A DNA stretch of 64,000 bases, taken from contig ONXC01000002.1 in assembly GCA_900321715.1 (NCBI GenBank), positions 1 to 64,000 on the forward strand. The letters run 5' to 3'. The notes beneath the pieces were generated by a model, which worked only from the letters and a program-made list of their open reading frames with translations, was not told where the DNA came from and did not search any database. The stretch is from an uncultured Bacteroidales bacterium (GTDB taxonomy: Bacteria; Bacteroidota; Bacteroidia; Bacteroidales; UBA932). Both the position numbers and the translations under genes were made by a program. Below, one piece after another: positions 8,965 to 17,000 of this stretch; positions within the stretch are counted from its first letter, which is position 1, and every line of letters begins with the position of its first letter.

Positions 8965-9918
8965 ATGAAAAACGTACTTGTCATAGGCTCAACTGGCCAG
9001 ATTGGCTCAGAGCTCACAATGAAGATCAGAAGGGAAATCCCCGGTTCAACCGTAGTTGCAGGTTATATTCCGGGCGCAGAGCCAAAGGGCGTGCTCCTTG
9101 AAAGCGGCCCTTCAGAGATTGCCGACGTCCGTGACGCAGCAGGCCTTGCCGCCATTGTGGACAAGTACCAAATAGATACCATCTACAACCTTGCAGCGCT
9201 GCTTTCCGCAGTTGCAGAACGTAAGCCCCTCCTTGCCTGGGACATCCAGATGAACGGCCTTCTCAACATCCTTGAGATTGCCCGTGAGAAGGGCTGCGCA
9301 GTGTTTACGCCCTCTTCTATCGGCTCTTTCGGCCCTGAAACTCCTCATGTGGGTACACCCCAGGACACTATCCAGCGCCCCCGTTCAATGTACGGCGTCA
9401 CAAAGGTTGCTACGGAGCTCCTCTCTGATTATTATTTCCATAAATACGGCGTAGACACACGTTCCGTGCGTTTCCCTGGCCTTATTTCCTATACCACCCT
9501 TCCCGGCGGCGGCACCACTGACTATGCCGTGGAGGTGTATTATTCGGCCGTCAAGGGAGAGGAATTCGTATGCCCCATCGCGCCCGGCACCTTCATGGAC
9601 ATGATGTACATGCCGGATGCCCTTCACGCCGCCATCCAGCTTATGGAAGCGGATCCTTCACGCCTGAAGCACAGAAATTCCTTCAACATTGCATCCATGA
9701 GCTTTGAGCCGGAGCAGCTCTTTGCTAAGATCCGTGAGTACATCCCCGGCCTCAAGGTGCGCTATGAGGTAGACCCCGTGCGCCAGGCAATCGCCACGTC
9801 CTGGCCAGATTCCATGGACGACTCCTGCGCCCGTGAGGAATGGGACTGGAAACCCACCTTCACCCTGGATCAGATGACGGTGGATATGATTGAGAATCTA
9901 CGTAAGCGGCTTCTGTAG
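8965..9918 (+). CDS. tdh: NAD-dependent L-threonine 3-dehydrogenase (epimerase-like type)
   Basis: 317 residues of the extended short-chain dehydrogenase/epimerase fold: NAD-binding GSTGQIGS at residues 8-15 and the catalytic Tyr143/Lys147 (YGVTK). The serine-rich FTPSSIGSFGP segment and the GGTTDYAVEVYY block are typical of the epimerase-type threonine dehydrogenases of Bacteroidetes and some archaea, which are unrelated to the zinc-dependent E. coli Tdh. It oxidises threonine to 2-amino-3-ketobutyrate, the substrate of the divergent kbl product. Together they feed glycine to the cleavage system encoded at 19638-23855. Confidence 0.92.
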   Translation: MKNVLVIGSTGQIGSELTMKIRREIPGSTVVAGYIPGAEPKGVLLESGPSEIADVRDAAGLAAIVDKYQIDTIYNLAALLSAVAERKPLLAWDIQMNGLLNILEIAREKGCAVFTPSSIGSFGPETPHVGTPQDTIQRPRSMYGVTKVATELLSDYYFHKYGVDTRSVRFPGLISYTTLPGGGTTDYAVEVYYSAVKGEEFVCPIAPGTFMDMMYMPDALHAAIQLMEADPSRLKHRNSFNIASMSFEPEQLFAKIREYIPGLKVRYEVDPVRQAIATSWPDSMDDSCAREEWDWKPTFTLDQMTVDMIENLRKRLL

Positions 9919-9940
9919 TCTCATTATCAGATATTTTGCT

Positions 9941-9948
9941 TATCTTTG
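9941..9948 (+). promoter_or_regulatory. -7 promoter box before the DUF1295 gene
   Basis: TATCTTTG at 9941-9948, only five bases before the ATG at 9954. Transcription would start at or inside the first codons, which suggests a leaderless mRNA or use of the ATG at 9963. Confidence 0.6.
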
Positions 9949-9953
9949 TGGCT

Positions 9954-10904
9954 ATGAAAAAGATGAATATCCCCCTCATTGCCACATTGCTTGGCCTGTC
10001 ACTCATCGTGTGCCCCCTCCTTTATATATATGTAGGGCCCGCACTGGACGATCTCCAACTATCCACCCTCAAGACCCTTGGCATCATTGCCGGATGCAGC
10101 GCACTGTACTGCTTTGTAGTTGGTGAACTCACCGGAAACAATTCCCAGATGGACAAGATCTGGAGCATCCTTCCTGCAGTTTATGCCTGGATCATTGCAG
10201 CAAACGGAGGTTTCAGCGCCCGCCTCATAGTTATGGCAGTCCTTGCCACACTCTGGGGAGCCCGCCTCACCTTCAACTTCGCGCGCAAAGGCGCCTACAG
10301 ATGGAAATTCTGGGAAGGAGAAGAGGATTACCGCTGGGGTGTACTCCGTGAGGGGCCTTTCTTCAACGGCAACCGCTGGGGCTGGATGCTCTTTGACCTC
10401 TTCTTTATCTCCATATACCAGAACGCACTGATCCTTATGACCACCTTCCCTGCCCTGGTAAGCATGAATTCCACCGTTCCCTTCGGCGTTGTAGACATCA
10501 TCGCCGCTGTGCTTATGCTTGGATTCATCGCCTGGGAGGCCGTGGCCGATGAACAGCAGTGGGTGTTCCAGACCACCAAGTGGGGCATGATCAAGAGCGG
10601 CAAGAAACTTGAAGAGCTCCCGGATCCCTACAACCTTGGTTTCAACACCCGCGGTCTCTGGGCCTACAGCCGTCATCCCAACTACCTTGGAGAGCAGGCC
10701 ATCTGGATCTGCTTCTACGTATTCTCCATCGGTGCAGGAATCGGCATCTTCAACTGGAGTATCATAGGCTGCCTGCTTCTTGTTGTGCTGTTCCTTGGCA
10801 GTTCTTCACTCGCAGAAGAGATCAGCGGCGGCAAGTATCCTCAGTACGAAGCATACTGCGCCCAGGTGTCCAGATTCATTCCTGGCAAACGTTTTCACAA
10901 GTAA
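9954..10904 (+). CDS. DUF1295 family membrane protein (steroid 5-alpha-reductase / isoprenylcysteine methyltransferase fold)
   Basis: 316 residues with several hydrophobic segments (near 10-30, 45-60, 70-85, 90-105, 155-170, 185-200, 245-290). The C-terminal third carries the family hallmark, FNTRGLWAYSRHPNYLGEQAIW, and a late EISGGKYPQYEAYC segment before the end. Members are inner-membrane enzymes of mostly unknown substrate, related to NAD(P)H-dependent steroid reductases and to isoprenylcysteine methyltransferases. ATG 9954 (MKKMN) and 9963 (MNIPL) are both possible; the promoter box at 9941-9948 favours a start no further upstream. It is probably a single-gene unit ending at the hairpin at 10942. 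Confidence 0.8.
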   Translation: MKKMNIPLIATLLGLSLIVCPLLYIYVGPALDDLQLSTLKTLGIIAGCSALYCFVVGELTGNNSQMDKIWSILPAVYAWIIAANGGFSARLIVMAVLATLWGARLTFNFARKGAYRWKFWEGEEDYRWGVLREGPFFNGNRWGWMLFDLFFISIYQNALILMTTFPALVSMNSTVPFGVVDIIAAVLMLGFIAWEAVADEQQWVFQTTKWGMIKSGKKLEELPDPYNLGFNTRGLWAYSRHPNYLGEQAIWICFYVFSIGAGIGIFNWSIIGCLLLVVLFLGSSSLAEEISGGKYPQYEAYCAQVSRFIPGKRFHK

Positions 10905-10941
10905 TATTTCTGATTGAAATTTACAGAATACTTAAAAGTTA

Positions 10942-10974
10942 CGGATTGTAAGCATTTGTTTGCAATCCGCTTTT
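10942..10974 (+). terminator. Terminator hairpin after the DUF1295 gene
   Basis: CGGATTG (10942-10948) pairs with CAATCCG (10963-10969), extended by weaker pairs to about 11 bp, then CTTTT. Flanking A- and T-runs would let it work in both directions. Confidence 0.6.
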
Positions 10975-11026
10975 AATTTGAAACAAGGCATCTTGTTTCG
11001 CGCCGTTTCGGTATTTTGTAACTTGC

Positions 11027-11195
11027 TGATTATCAATATAGAAACACCATCTAACACTTTACACCATTTCGGAGTGCTTCGGAGTATATCAAAATTTTTT
11101 CTTATTGATTATCAATGCTTTAGTTTAATTTTGAAAAAATTTTGTAAAAAATCTTTTGAAAAAATTTGCAAATCAAAAAATTTGCAGTACCTTTG
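11027..11195 (+). promoter_or_regulatory. AT-rich upstream region and strong consensus promoter
   Basis: TTTG at 11165-11168, 19 bases, TACCTTTG at 11188-11195: an exact consensus promoter. About 150 bases of very AT-rich DNA lie upstream, with a repeated TGATTATCAAT (11027-11037 and 11106-11116; the second sits inside the palindrome ATTGATTATCAAT), TTCGGAGT twice in tandem around 11070, and AAAAATTTGCA twice near 11160-11185. No protein gene follows; the product may be the small RNA at about 11202-11316. Confidence 0.65.
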
Positions 11196-11201
11196 TATCC
11201 G

Positions 11202-11316
11202 GATTGAGGAAGTGAGGTTCTCTCAACGGAATCAATCTATTGGTTATTAGTTTTAGTGTTATTAATTATGTGGTTAGTAGAGCGTCCGCCTGTGAAGGCC
11301 GACGTTTCTTTTTTTA
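11202..11316 (+). ncRNA. Candidate small RNA between a consensus promoter and a terminator
   Basis: Transcription from the promoter at 11165-11195 should begin near 11202 and end at the hairpin and T-run at 11283-11316, giving about 113 nt. The 5' part can fold: GATTGA pairs with TCAATC around an inner TGAG/CTCA hairpin, or alternatively CCG-TTGAG with CTCAA-CGG. The middle is unstructured and U-rich. I do not recognise an RNA family: it is too short for tmRNA or 6S RNA and is not tRNA-like. A 38-codon frame from ATG 11268 runs through the terminator and is unlikely to be coding. The evidence is promoter plus fold plus terminator only. Confidence 0.45.
11283..11316 (+). terminator. Rho-independent terminator of the candidate small RNA
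   Basis: CGTC-C-GCC at 11283-11290, a TGTGAA loop, GGC-C-GACG at 11297-11304, then TTTCTTTTTTT. The stem has one C-C mismatch. Confidence 0.65.
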
Positions 11317-11343
11317 TTTTCCCCTTAGCTTTCAGTAACAAGT

Positions 11344-11362
11344 CCCTCCCCCGAGGGGAGGG
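11344..11362. repeat. Intergenic hairpin CCCTCCCC/GGGGAGGG
   Basis: CCCTCCCC (11344-11351) and GGGGAGGG (11355-11362) form an 8-bp stem with a CGA loop, followed by a G-rich tail up to about 11378. It lies just past the stop of the minus-strand DUF5715 gene and could end its transcription. Its sequence style suggests a dispersed intergenic element, but only one copy lies in this window. Confidence 0.5.
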
Positions 11363-11385
11363 GTTTCGGGTGGGGGTAACGTAGG

Positions 11386-12090
11386 TCACTTAGCTTTCAC
11401 AGTAATGTGAAAGCAGTTCTGCTTGCGCTCGTACTTTATGTAGCAGAGGCCCTCATTGTGGATGTCGCGGAGAACCTGGCCGAGGACGGCGCGGAGATAC
11501 TCCGGAGGGACGTCCTCATACGGACGGCCGCGGAGCTCCTCAACCTTCACGTAGCGCCAATAAGAGAGGTCGAAGGTGGTACCGTAGCGGTGAGTGGAGT
11601 TCTCAGAGGCGTTTGTGTTGCGCTTCCGGAGGGCCGCGACATCGGCCTCCGTACGCAGGACGGAAGTTATTACAAGTTTGTTGGGATTGAGACCGTGGGA
11701 AGCCAGGGAATCCTGGAAATTACGGCCGATAAGGTCCAGTAGATCCTTGGCCGATGGCACCAAATACGGTATGGAATGGGTAAGCTCCCGGATCTCGTAA
11801 AGGTCACAGTCCTCCAGAAGAACCAGTTTATCTTTCATCTTTTCAGCCTCTTCCCTATCCTTCACTGGCGGCACGCCTATGGCCTGGGCCACGTTAAGCT
11901 GGACATCGTTCATGTCGTTGAACTCACGGGCATACTTCACATCATAGATGCGCACAGGGTGGTTCTCAATGGGGCCAAGAGCCAGCCAGCGCTTTTCGCG
12001 GACGCAGCTGCGGACAGAAAAAAACGTATATAGCACAAGGCCGGAAAGTACCACCGAACCTGCAAGGAGGACTACTGACTTAGGTTTCAT
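11386..12090 (-). CDS. DUF5715 family protein (M15-peptidase-like)
   Basis: 234 residues. An N-terminal hydrophobic segment (SVVLLAGSVVLSGLVLYTFF) is a signal anchor or uncleaved signal. The C-terminal domain has TSVLRTEADVAALRKRN, the zinc-peptidase-like NSTHRYGTTFDLSY (compare S-x-H-x-x-G-x-A-x-D of VanY/M15 peptidases) and a late His in CFHITV. These positions suggest a periplasmic metal-dependent peptidase of the D-Ala-D-Ala type, but activity has not been shown for the family as far as I know. It is divergent from the CDP-alcohol phosphatidyltransferase gene. Confidence 0.75.
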   Translation of the reverse strand: MKPKSVVLLAGSVVLSGLVLYTFFSVRSCVREKRWLALGPIENHPVRIYDVKYAREFNDMNDVQLNVAQAIGVPPVKDREEAEKMKDKLVLLEDCDLYEIRELTHSIPYLVPSAKDLLDLIGRNFQDSLASHGLNPNKLVITSVLRTEADVAALRKRNTNASENSTHRYGTTFDLSYWRYVKVEELRGRPYEDVPPEYLRAVLGQVLRDIHNEGLCYIKYERKQNCFHITVKAK

Positions 12091-12094
12091 AGCA

Positions 12095-12102
12095 CAAAGG
12101 TA
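12095..12102 (-). promoter_or_regulatory. -7 promoter box of the DUF5715 gene
   Basis: TACCTTTG on the minus strand, four bases before the ATG at 12090; another case where the mRNA should begin at the start codon. Confidence 0.55.
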
Positions 12103-12123
12103 GCTTTTTATCCTGATTTTTTT

Positions 12124-12131
12124 TAACTTTG
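12124..12131 (+). promoter_or_regulatory. -7 promoter box of the lipid-enzyme operon
   Basis: TAACTTTG at 12124-12131, 22 bases before the ATG at 12154. No good -33 match. Confidence 0.55.
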
Positions 12132-12153
12132 TAAGTTAAAATAACTAAAACCT

Positions 12154-12858
12154 ATGTCCGAAGACAAAAAACAGGCGGCAAGAATACAAACTTCAATTCT
12201 TAACCCGCTGGAGAAGAAAGTACTGGTGTGGCTGGCACAGCGTATGCCCGCCTGGGTCACCTCCGATATGCTCACTTTCGTAGGCTTCCTTGGTGCCATA
12301 GTAATGGCCACCGGTTACGCCCTTGCAAACCTTAACCTGAACTGGCTGTGGCTTTCCTGCCTTGGCCTTCTTATCAACTGGTTCGGAGATTCCCTGGACG
12401 GTTCCCTTGCACGCGTAAGGAACACCCAGCGCAAAACCTATGGCTTCTACATCGATCACAATGTAGATGTTATCAATGAAACAATCATGTTTGTGGGAGT
12501 GGGCCTCAGTCCCCTTGTGAACATGAGCTTTGCAATGTTTGCCCTGGTGGCTTATTTCATGCTCAGCATCTACGTTTACATTGACTGCCACCTCAAGGGT
12601 GAAATGCGTCTCACATACGCCGGAATGGGCCCCACGGAGTTCCGCCTCATCCTTATCATCGTAAACATCTGTTTCATCTACATCCCCTGGCTCTCACAGT
12701 GGAAAAAACCCATCACCATCTTCCACAACGACTTCCAGGTGGGTCTGTTCGATTACATTGCCGTAGCTGCGGCACTTGCAATCTTTGCAGCCTATATTGT
12801 AAGTTTCTTCAAGGACCTCAAGTATTTCAACGAGAAGGATCCCATTAAGAAGGACTAG
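12154..12858 (+). CDS. CDP-alcohol phosphatidyltransferase family protein
   Basis: 234 residues. The family signature D-G-x2-A-R-x8-G-x3-D-x3-D is complete at residues 82-105 (DGSLARVRNTQRKTYGFYIDHNVD region), with an additional Asp79 upstream. Members are inner-membrane enzymes that move a phospho-alcohol from a CDP-linked donor to an acceptor, as in phosphatidylglycerol-, phosphatidylserine- or inositol-phosphate lipid synthesis. About six membrane helices are visible. It is followed after six bases by a lysophospholipid-type acyltransferase and then an SDR, so a role in membrane lipid synthesis is likely. The acceptor is unknown. Confidence 0.88.
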   Translation: MSEDKKQAARIQTSILNPLEKKVLVWLAQRMPAWVTSDMLTFVGFLGAIVMATGYALANLNLNWLWLSCLGLLINWFGDSLDGSLARVRNTQRKTYGFYIDHNVDVINETIMFVGVGLSPLVNMSFAMFALVAYFMLSIYVYIDCHLKGEMRLTYAGMGPTEFRLILIIVNICFIYIPWLSQWKKPITIFHNDFQVGLFDYIAVAAALAIFAAYIVSFFKDLKYFNEKDPIKKD

Positions 12859-12864
12859 AGCAAG

Positions 12865-13725
12865 ATGCAGGTCATAACCCCGGAAGATGCCGTAAAACTC
12901 TCCCCCGTTTTCAAAGGAAAAGTGGGGAAGATTCTTTTCTCTCTGGCCCTTAAGTTCACTGGCATAGACCACGTAAATGAGCTCCACGATTACGTGTGGA
13001 AGCAAGGGACCAAACCGGGGCCGGACTTTGCAAAAGGCATTCTGGATTATGCCCAGGTGGATTTTGCCGTCGGCAATCCTGAACGTCTGGAGAGCCTTCC
13101 GGAAGGAGCCTTCATAGTGATTGCAAACCACGTCTACGGCCATCTGGACGGAATCTGCCTTGTAGACCTCATCGGCCATAAACGCCCCGGGGCAAAGGCC
13201 ATGGTGAATGAGTTCCTGAGCTGGATCAAGGGTCTGGAGCCCAATTTCATCTCAGTAAATCCCACCACCACAAAGCGGGAAACCACCTCCACCAGCATCG
13301 CAGGCGTCAAGAGCGCCCTCCTCCAGATAAAAAAAGGAGAACCGCTCATCCTGTTCCCTTCCGGTGCCGTGGCCGATCTAAAGCCCCGCGAAGGCTGGAC
13401 AATCAGTGAAAGGGATTGGCAGGACGCCGCCATAAGGCTTATCCGCAAAGCCGGCGTTCCCATAGTGCCCATAAGGTTTGCCGATAGAAATTCCATGTTC
13501 TACTACCTCCTGGGCCTCATCCACTACAAACTGCGCTTTACCCGCCTCTTCCACGAGGTATTCAACAAGAAGGGCAGCCACCCCCGCGTGATTATCGGCC
13601 CCACAATAAGCGTGGAAGCTCAGAAAGCCATCCCGGAGGATCAGTTCAAACAGTTCCTCCGTGACAGCGTATACTCAATCCCCGTCCCCCACAACTTCAT
13701 AAACAGAAGCCAATTATGGAAATAG
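12865..13725 (+). CDS. 1-acyl-glycerol-3-phosphate acyltransferase-like (PlsC superfamily)
   Basis: 286 residues. The acyltransferase motif is the NHxxGxLDG variant (NHVYGHLDG, His89/Asp95), as in hemolysin-like lysophospholipid acyltransferases. A second motif, FPSGAVADLKP, stands in place of the usual F-P-E-G/S block, and VPIVPIRF follows. It has no signal peptide and is probably attached to the inner face of the cytoplasmic membrane. It sits between a CDP-alcohol phosphatidyltransferase and an SDR that overlaps its end by ten bases. The substrate could be a lysophospholipid or an amino-acid lipid such as those made by Bacteroidetes. Confidence 0.85.
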   Translation: MQVITPEDAVKLSPVFKGKVGKILFSLALKFTGIDHVNELHDYVWKQGTKPGPDFAKGILDYAQVDFAVGNPERLESLPEGAFIVIANHVYGHLDGICLVDLIGHKRPGAKAMVNEFLSWIKGLEPNFISVNPTTTKRETTSTSIAGVKSALLQIKKGEPLILFPSGAVADLKPREGWTISERDWQDAAIRLIRKAGVPIVPIRFADRNSMFYYLLGLIHYKLRFTRLFHEVFNKKGSHPRVIIGPTISVEAQKAIPEDQFKQFLRDSVYSIPVPHNFINRSQLWK

Positions 13726-14510
13726 TACTCATCACCGGCGGCAGCAGCGGAATAGGCGCTGCAACGGCAAAGATTCTGGCCCGTGCAGGAATGAAAGTCT
13801 ACGCCGGCTCAAGGCGCGGAACAGCCACTGAGACCCATCCAGGCATAGTTCCCATAAAACTTGACGTCAATGACGCTGAGACACTTAGGGCCGCAGTGGA
13901 CCAGATACTGGAGGCCGATGGCCGGCTTGACGCCGTCATCTGCAATGCCGGAAACGGCATCTATGGCCCGGTAGAGTACACCACGGAGGAAGACGCCAGG
14001 GCCCAGTTCGAGACCTGCTACTTTGGCGCCCTCAAGACCATCCAGGCATGCCTTCCCGTATTCCGTAAACAGGGCCACGGACGCATCATCACGGTAACTT
14101 CAGTGATGGCTGTGCTCCAGCTCCCCTTCCAAGTGTTCTATTCATCGGCCAAAGCCGCAATGCTTTCCCTCACCGAAGGCCTCAGGATGGAGCTCAAGGG
14201 CACCGGCATCCAGTGCTGCAGCATCCTCCCCGGAGACGTGGCTACCGGATTTACATCGGCCCGTAAAATCAACGCCGCCGAAGGCACCCCCTATGACACC
14301 CGCCTCAAGAAAAACCTCAGCAAGATTGAGCAGGACGAGCTTGGCGGCATGAAGCCGGAAGTCATAGCAAAGGCTATCCTTAAGCAACTGAAGCGCAAAA
14401 AGATGGCAGTAAGGGTAATTCCACGCATTGATTATAAGGCAGTTGGCCTTCTGGCACGGATTCTGCCCGAAAGCTGGAAACTCTCTCTCATAAACGCCCT
14501 GTATTCTTGA
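13716..14510 (+). CDS. Short-chain dehydrogenase/reductase
   Basis: 264 residues, classical SDR: TGGSSGIG at 7-14, NAG at 77-79, Ser129, Tyr142 and Lys146 (YSSAK). A C-terminal tail ending near LLARILPESWKLSLIN is hydrophobic and may touch the membrane. That shape, and the lipid-enzyme neighbours, fit a reductase of a lipid intermediate such as 3-ketosphinganine, since the organism has serine palmitoyltransferase (56328). This is inference; many SDRs look alike. It overlaps the acyltransferase gene by ten bases, and its TGA overlaps the next gene's TTG start. Confidence 0.85.
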   Translation: MEIVLITGGSSGIGAATAKILARAGMKVYAGSRRGTATETHPGIVPIKLDVNDAETLRAAVDQILEADGRLDAVICNAGNGIYGPVEYTTEEDARAQFETCYFGALKTIQACLPVFRKQGHGRIITVTSVMAVLQLPFQVFYSSAKAAMLSLTEGLRMELKGTGIQCCSILPGDVATGFTSARKINAAEGTPYDTRLKKNLSKIEQDELGGMKPEVIAKAILKQLKRKKMAVRVIPRIDYKAVGLLARILPESWKLSLINALYS

Positions 14511-16999
14511 TAAGGAGGCTTCTGATATCACTCATAGTGCTTCTGGCTGCATTTAACGCAGCCGGACAGTCTACGCGTGTAAGAGGCGGAGTATATGATG
14601 CAGAAACCGGAGAACCTCTCCCTTTTGTGGGAATCTACTTTGACGGCACCACAATCGGCATAACCTCCGATTTGGACGGGCGGTTCAGCATAGAGACGCG
14701 CTCCCCTGACGCCAAGGTGCTTACGGCACAACTTCTTGGATATGAGCCACTTTCAATCCCGGTAACCAAGGGCGCCTTCTCAGAGATAAACTTCCATCTT
14801 CTCCCTGACAAGCGTCAGCTGGACGCAGCAATAGTGAAGCCCGACGACCGCTACATCAAGTCCGTCCTCAAAAAGCTGGACCAGTCCCTTGCAAAGAATG
14901 ACCCGGACGCCGGCCCTGACTGGAGCTCCCACCTCTACTCCAAGATCGAGTTCGACGTAACCAACATGGAGGATTTCCTGAAGCTCAAGGTCCTGGACAA
15001 GAACGTGGGCTTCATAAGGGAGTATGCCGATACATCGGCCATAACCGGTAAGCCATTCATCCCCGTGATGATATCGGAAAACGTCTCTGACGTATACCAC
15101 TCCAAGAATCCGTCCTGGATAAGGGAAGTCATGCGCGCAAGCCGCATCTCAGGCCTGGAAGAAGACAACGTAGTGCGCCAGTTCACGGGCTCCTACCTTC
15201 TCAAAACCAATTTCTACAAGCCTTCCATAGGCGTTTTCAACCTGGAAATCCCCAACCCTGCTGCGGCGTCGTCACACATATTCTACAACTATTTCCTGGT
15301 GGACAGTCTGCAGGTTGAGGGCCGAAAGACCTATATCCTGCGTTTCCACCCCAAGAGCCTTGTAACGTCTCCCACCCTTGACGGAGAGATGCAGTTTGAC
15401 GCGGAAGATTTTGGTATAAGGAGCGTCCACGCCCAGCTCTCCCCTTCCTCCAACGTAAACTGGATCCGGCACATCAACTTTGAGATAGTGAACCGCCGTC
15501 TGCCCGGCGGCCAGTGGTTCTACGACGAAGAGCACCTGTTCATAGACTTCTCCATCAGCGTCAGCGATAAATCCAAACTCATCTCATTCCTTGCCAACCG
15601 CAACATGAAGTATGAGACGCCTGTAATCGGCCCCGTAACGGACAGGGACGCCCTCACGTCAGAGGAAGCAGTGGTGGAAAGGGACGTAACCGGCGGGGAC
15701 GAGGAATATTGGGCCCAGGCCCGCCCGTATGAGCTCACGGAAAGGGAGCAGGGCATCTATGAGATGGTGGAAACTTTCCAGGGCACAAACCTTTACAAGG
15801 GCACGTACGGGGTTGCCAGGACCCTTGTAAACAACTATGTGGAAGTCAAGCCCTGGAAATTTGAGTTTGGCCGATGGGCCCGCACTGTCTCCTACACCGG
15901 CCAGGAAGGATTCCGTCTCCAGCTTGGAGGCCGCACGCTGAAGGAATGGAACAAGAAACTTCGCCTTGGAGGCTATGTGGCCTACGGTTTCGGGGATAAG
16001 ACTCCAAAGGGAGAAGCCACGCTTGAATGGATGCTTGGAAGGGAAAGGACCCGCAAGCTCTTTGTCACCGCCACCTATGACTACAAGCAGTTTGGCAGCG
16101 GAAAGGGTGTATTCTCCGTTCCAAACGTATTCTCCTCAATTGTGGCCAGAAATCACGGCAGCCAGCGCAACATGGTGCGCACCGTAGACATTCTATACGA
16201 CCACGAATTCTGCAGGGAAATCAATTCCCAGCTCCAGCTCACTCAATCCCGTATCTGGGGCAATGATCTTGTGAAATTCACAAGAAGGTCCGACGGCCAG
16301 GTTCAGGACAGTTACGCCACCAACGAGATTCACGGTCAGCTTCGTTTCTCATTCGACGAAAGGGTGAGCCGTGGCTTCTTCCTCAAGCATTACCTGTTCA
16401 CAAAGTACCCCGTCATTCTTCTGGATGTTTACGGAGGCATTCCGGGCATATTCAAGGACGACGTAGGATATCTCAAGACCCAGGCTACCATCACCTGGAA
16501 AGTGCCCTCTACCGCCATCGGCTTTGGAAAATTCATGCTGGAAGGCGGTGCAATATGGGGTCAGGTCCCCTACACCCTCCTGAAACTGCATGAGGGCAAC
16601 CAGACCTTCTTCCTGGACAAATCGGCCTTCTCATGCATGGATTACTTTGAATTTGGGTCGGACCGCTGGCTCACAGGTTATTACGTGCACAACTTCAATG
16701 GCTTCTTCCTTGGGAAGATTCCTCTCCTCAAGAAACTGGACCTGAGGGAAGTAGTGACGGCCCGCTTTGCATGGGGAACACTGTCCAAGGCCAATGACAG
16801 CCAGCATAGCCTGTTCCTTTTCCCTGAAAACATGAAACTGCAAACCCTGGAAGTTCCCTATGTGGAGCTTGGGGCAGGAATATCCAACATCCTTCGCATC
16901 ATACGCGTGGATGCATACTGGAGAGTTACCCACAGAAGACCGCAGACAAACTTTTTCAGCAATTTCACAATCAACGTCGGACTGGACGTAGAATTCTAG
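14507..16999 (+). CDS. DUF5686 / carboxypeptidase-regulatory-like domain outer-membrane protein
   Basis: 830 residues. It starts with TTG at 14507, overlapping the SDR stop (TTGA); no ATG or GTG would preserve the signal peptide IRRLLISLIVLLAAFNAAGQ. Residues 22-105 form a CarboxypepD_reg-like beta sandwich (VRGGVYDAETGEPLPFVGIY), as in TonB-dependent receptors. The rest is the DUF5686 region, ending in an aromatic-rich barrel-like part (final residues NVGLDVEF). The family is common in Bacteroidetes outer membranes; its job is unknown, and no TonB-box is evident. Its stop lies one base from the AraC gene start, so it closes the lipid-enzyme unit or links it to the regulator. Confidence 0.88.
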   Translation: MIRRLLISLIVLLAAFNAAGQSTRVRGGVYDAETGEPLPFVGIYFDGTTIGITSDLDGRFSIETRSPDAKVLTAQLLGYEPLSIPVTKGAFSEINFHLLPDKRQLDAAIVKPDDRYIKSVLKKLDQSLAKNDPDAGPDWSSHLYSKIEFDVTNMEDFLKLKVLDKNVGFIREYADTSAITGKPFIPVMISENVSDVYHSKNPSWIREVMRASRISGLEEDNVVRQFTGSYLLKTNFYKPSIGVFNLEIPNPAAASSHIFYNYFLVDSLQVEGRKTYILRFHPKSLVTSPTLDGEMQFDAEDFGIRSVHAQLSPSSNVNWIRHINFEIVNRRLPGGQWFYDEEHLFIDFSISVSDKSKLISFLANRNMKYETPVIGPVTDRDALTSEEAVVERDVTGGDEEYWAQARPYELTEREQGIYEMVETFQGTNLYKGTYGVARTLVNNYVEVKPWKFEFGRWARTVSYTGQEGFRLQLGGRTLKEWNKKLRLGGYVAYGFGDKTPKGEATLEWMLGRERTRKLFVTATYDYKQFGSGKGVFSVPNVFSSIVARNHGSQRNMVRTVDILYDHEFCREINSQLQLTQSRIWGNDLVKFTRRSDGQVQDSYATNEIHGQLRFSFDERVSRGFFLKHYLFTKYPVILLDVYGGIPGIFKDDVGYLKTQATITWKVPSTAIGFGKFMLEGGAIWGQVPYTLLKLHEGNQTFFLDKSAFSCMDYFEFGSDRWLTGYYVHNFNGFFLGKIPLLKKLDLREVVTARFAWGTLSKANDSQHSLFLFPENMKLQTLEVPYVELGAGISNILRIIRVDAYWRVTHRRPQTNFFSNFTINVGLDVEF

Positions 17000-17000
17000 T

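Noticed and set aside
10960..11250. 96-codon open frame in the AT-rich intergenic region
   Set aside because: Composition is extreme, the product has no family features, and it runs through the promoter at 11165-11195.
11268..11384. 38-codon open frame inside the candidate small RNA
   Set aside because: It runs through the terminator hairpin and T-run into the next hairpin; the codon use is unlike the neighbours.
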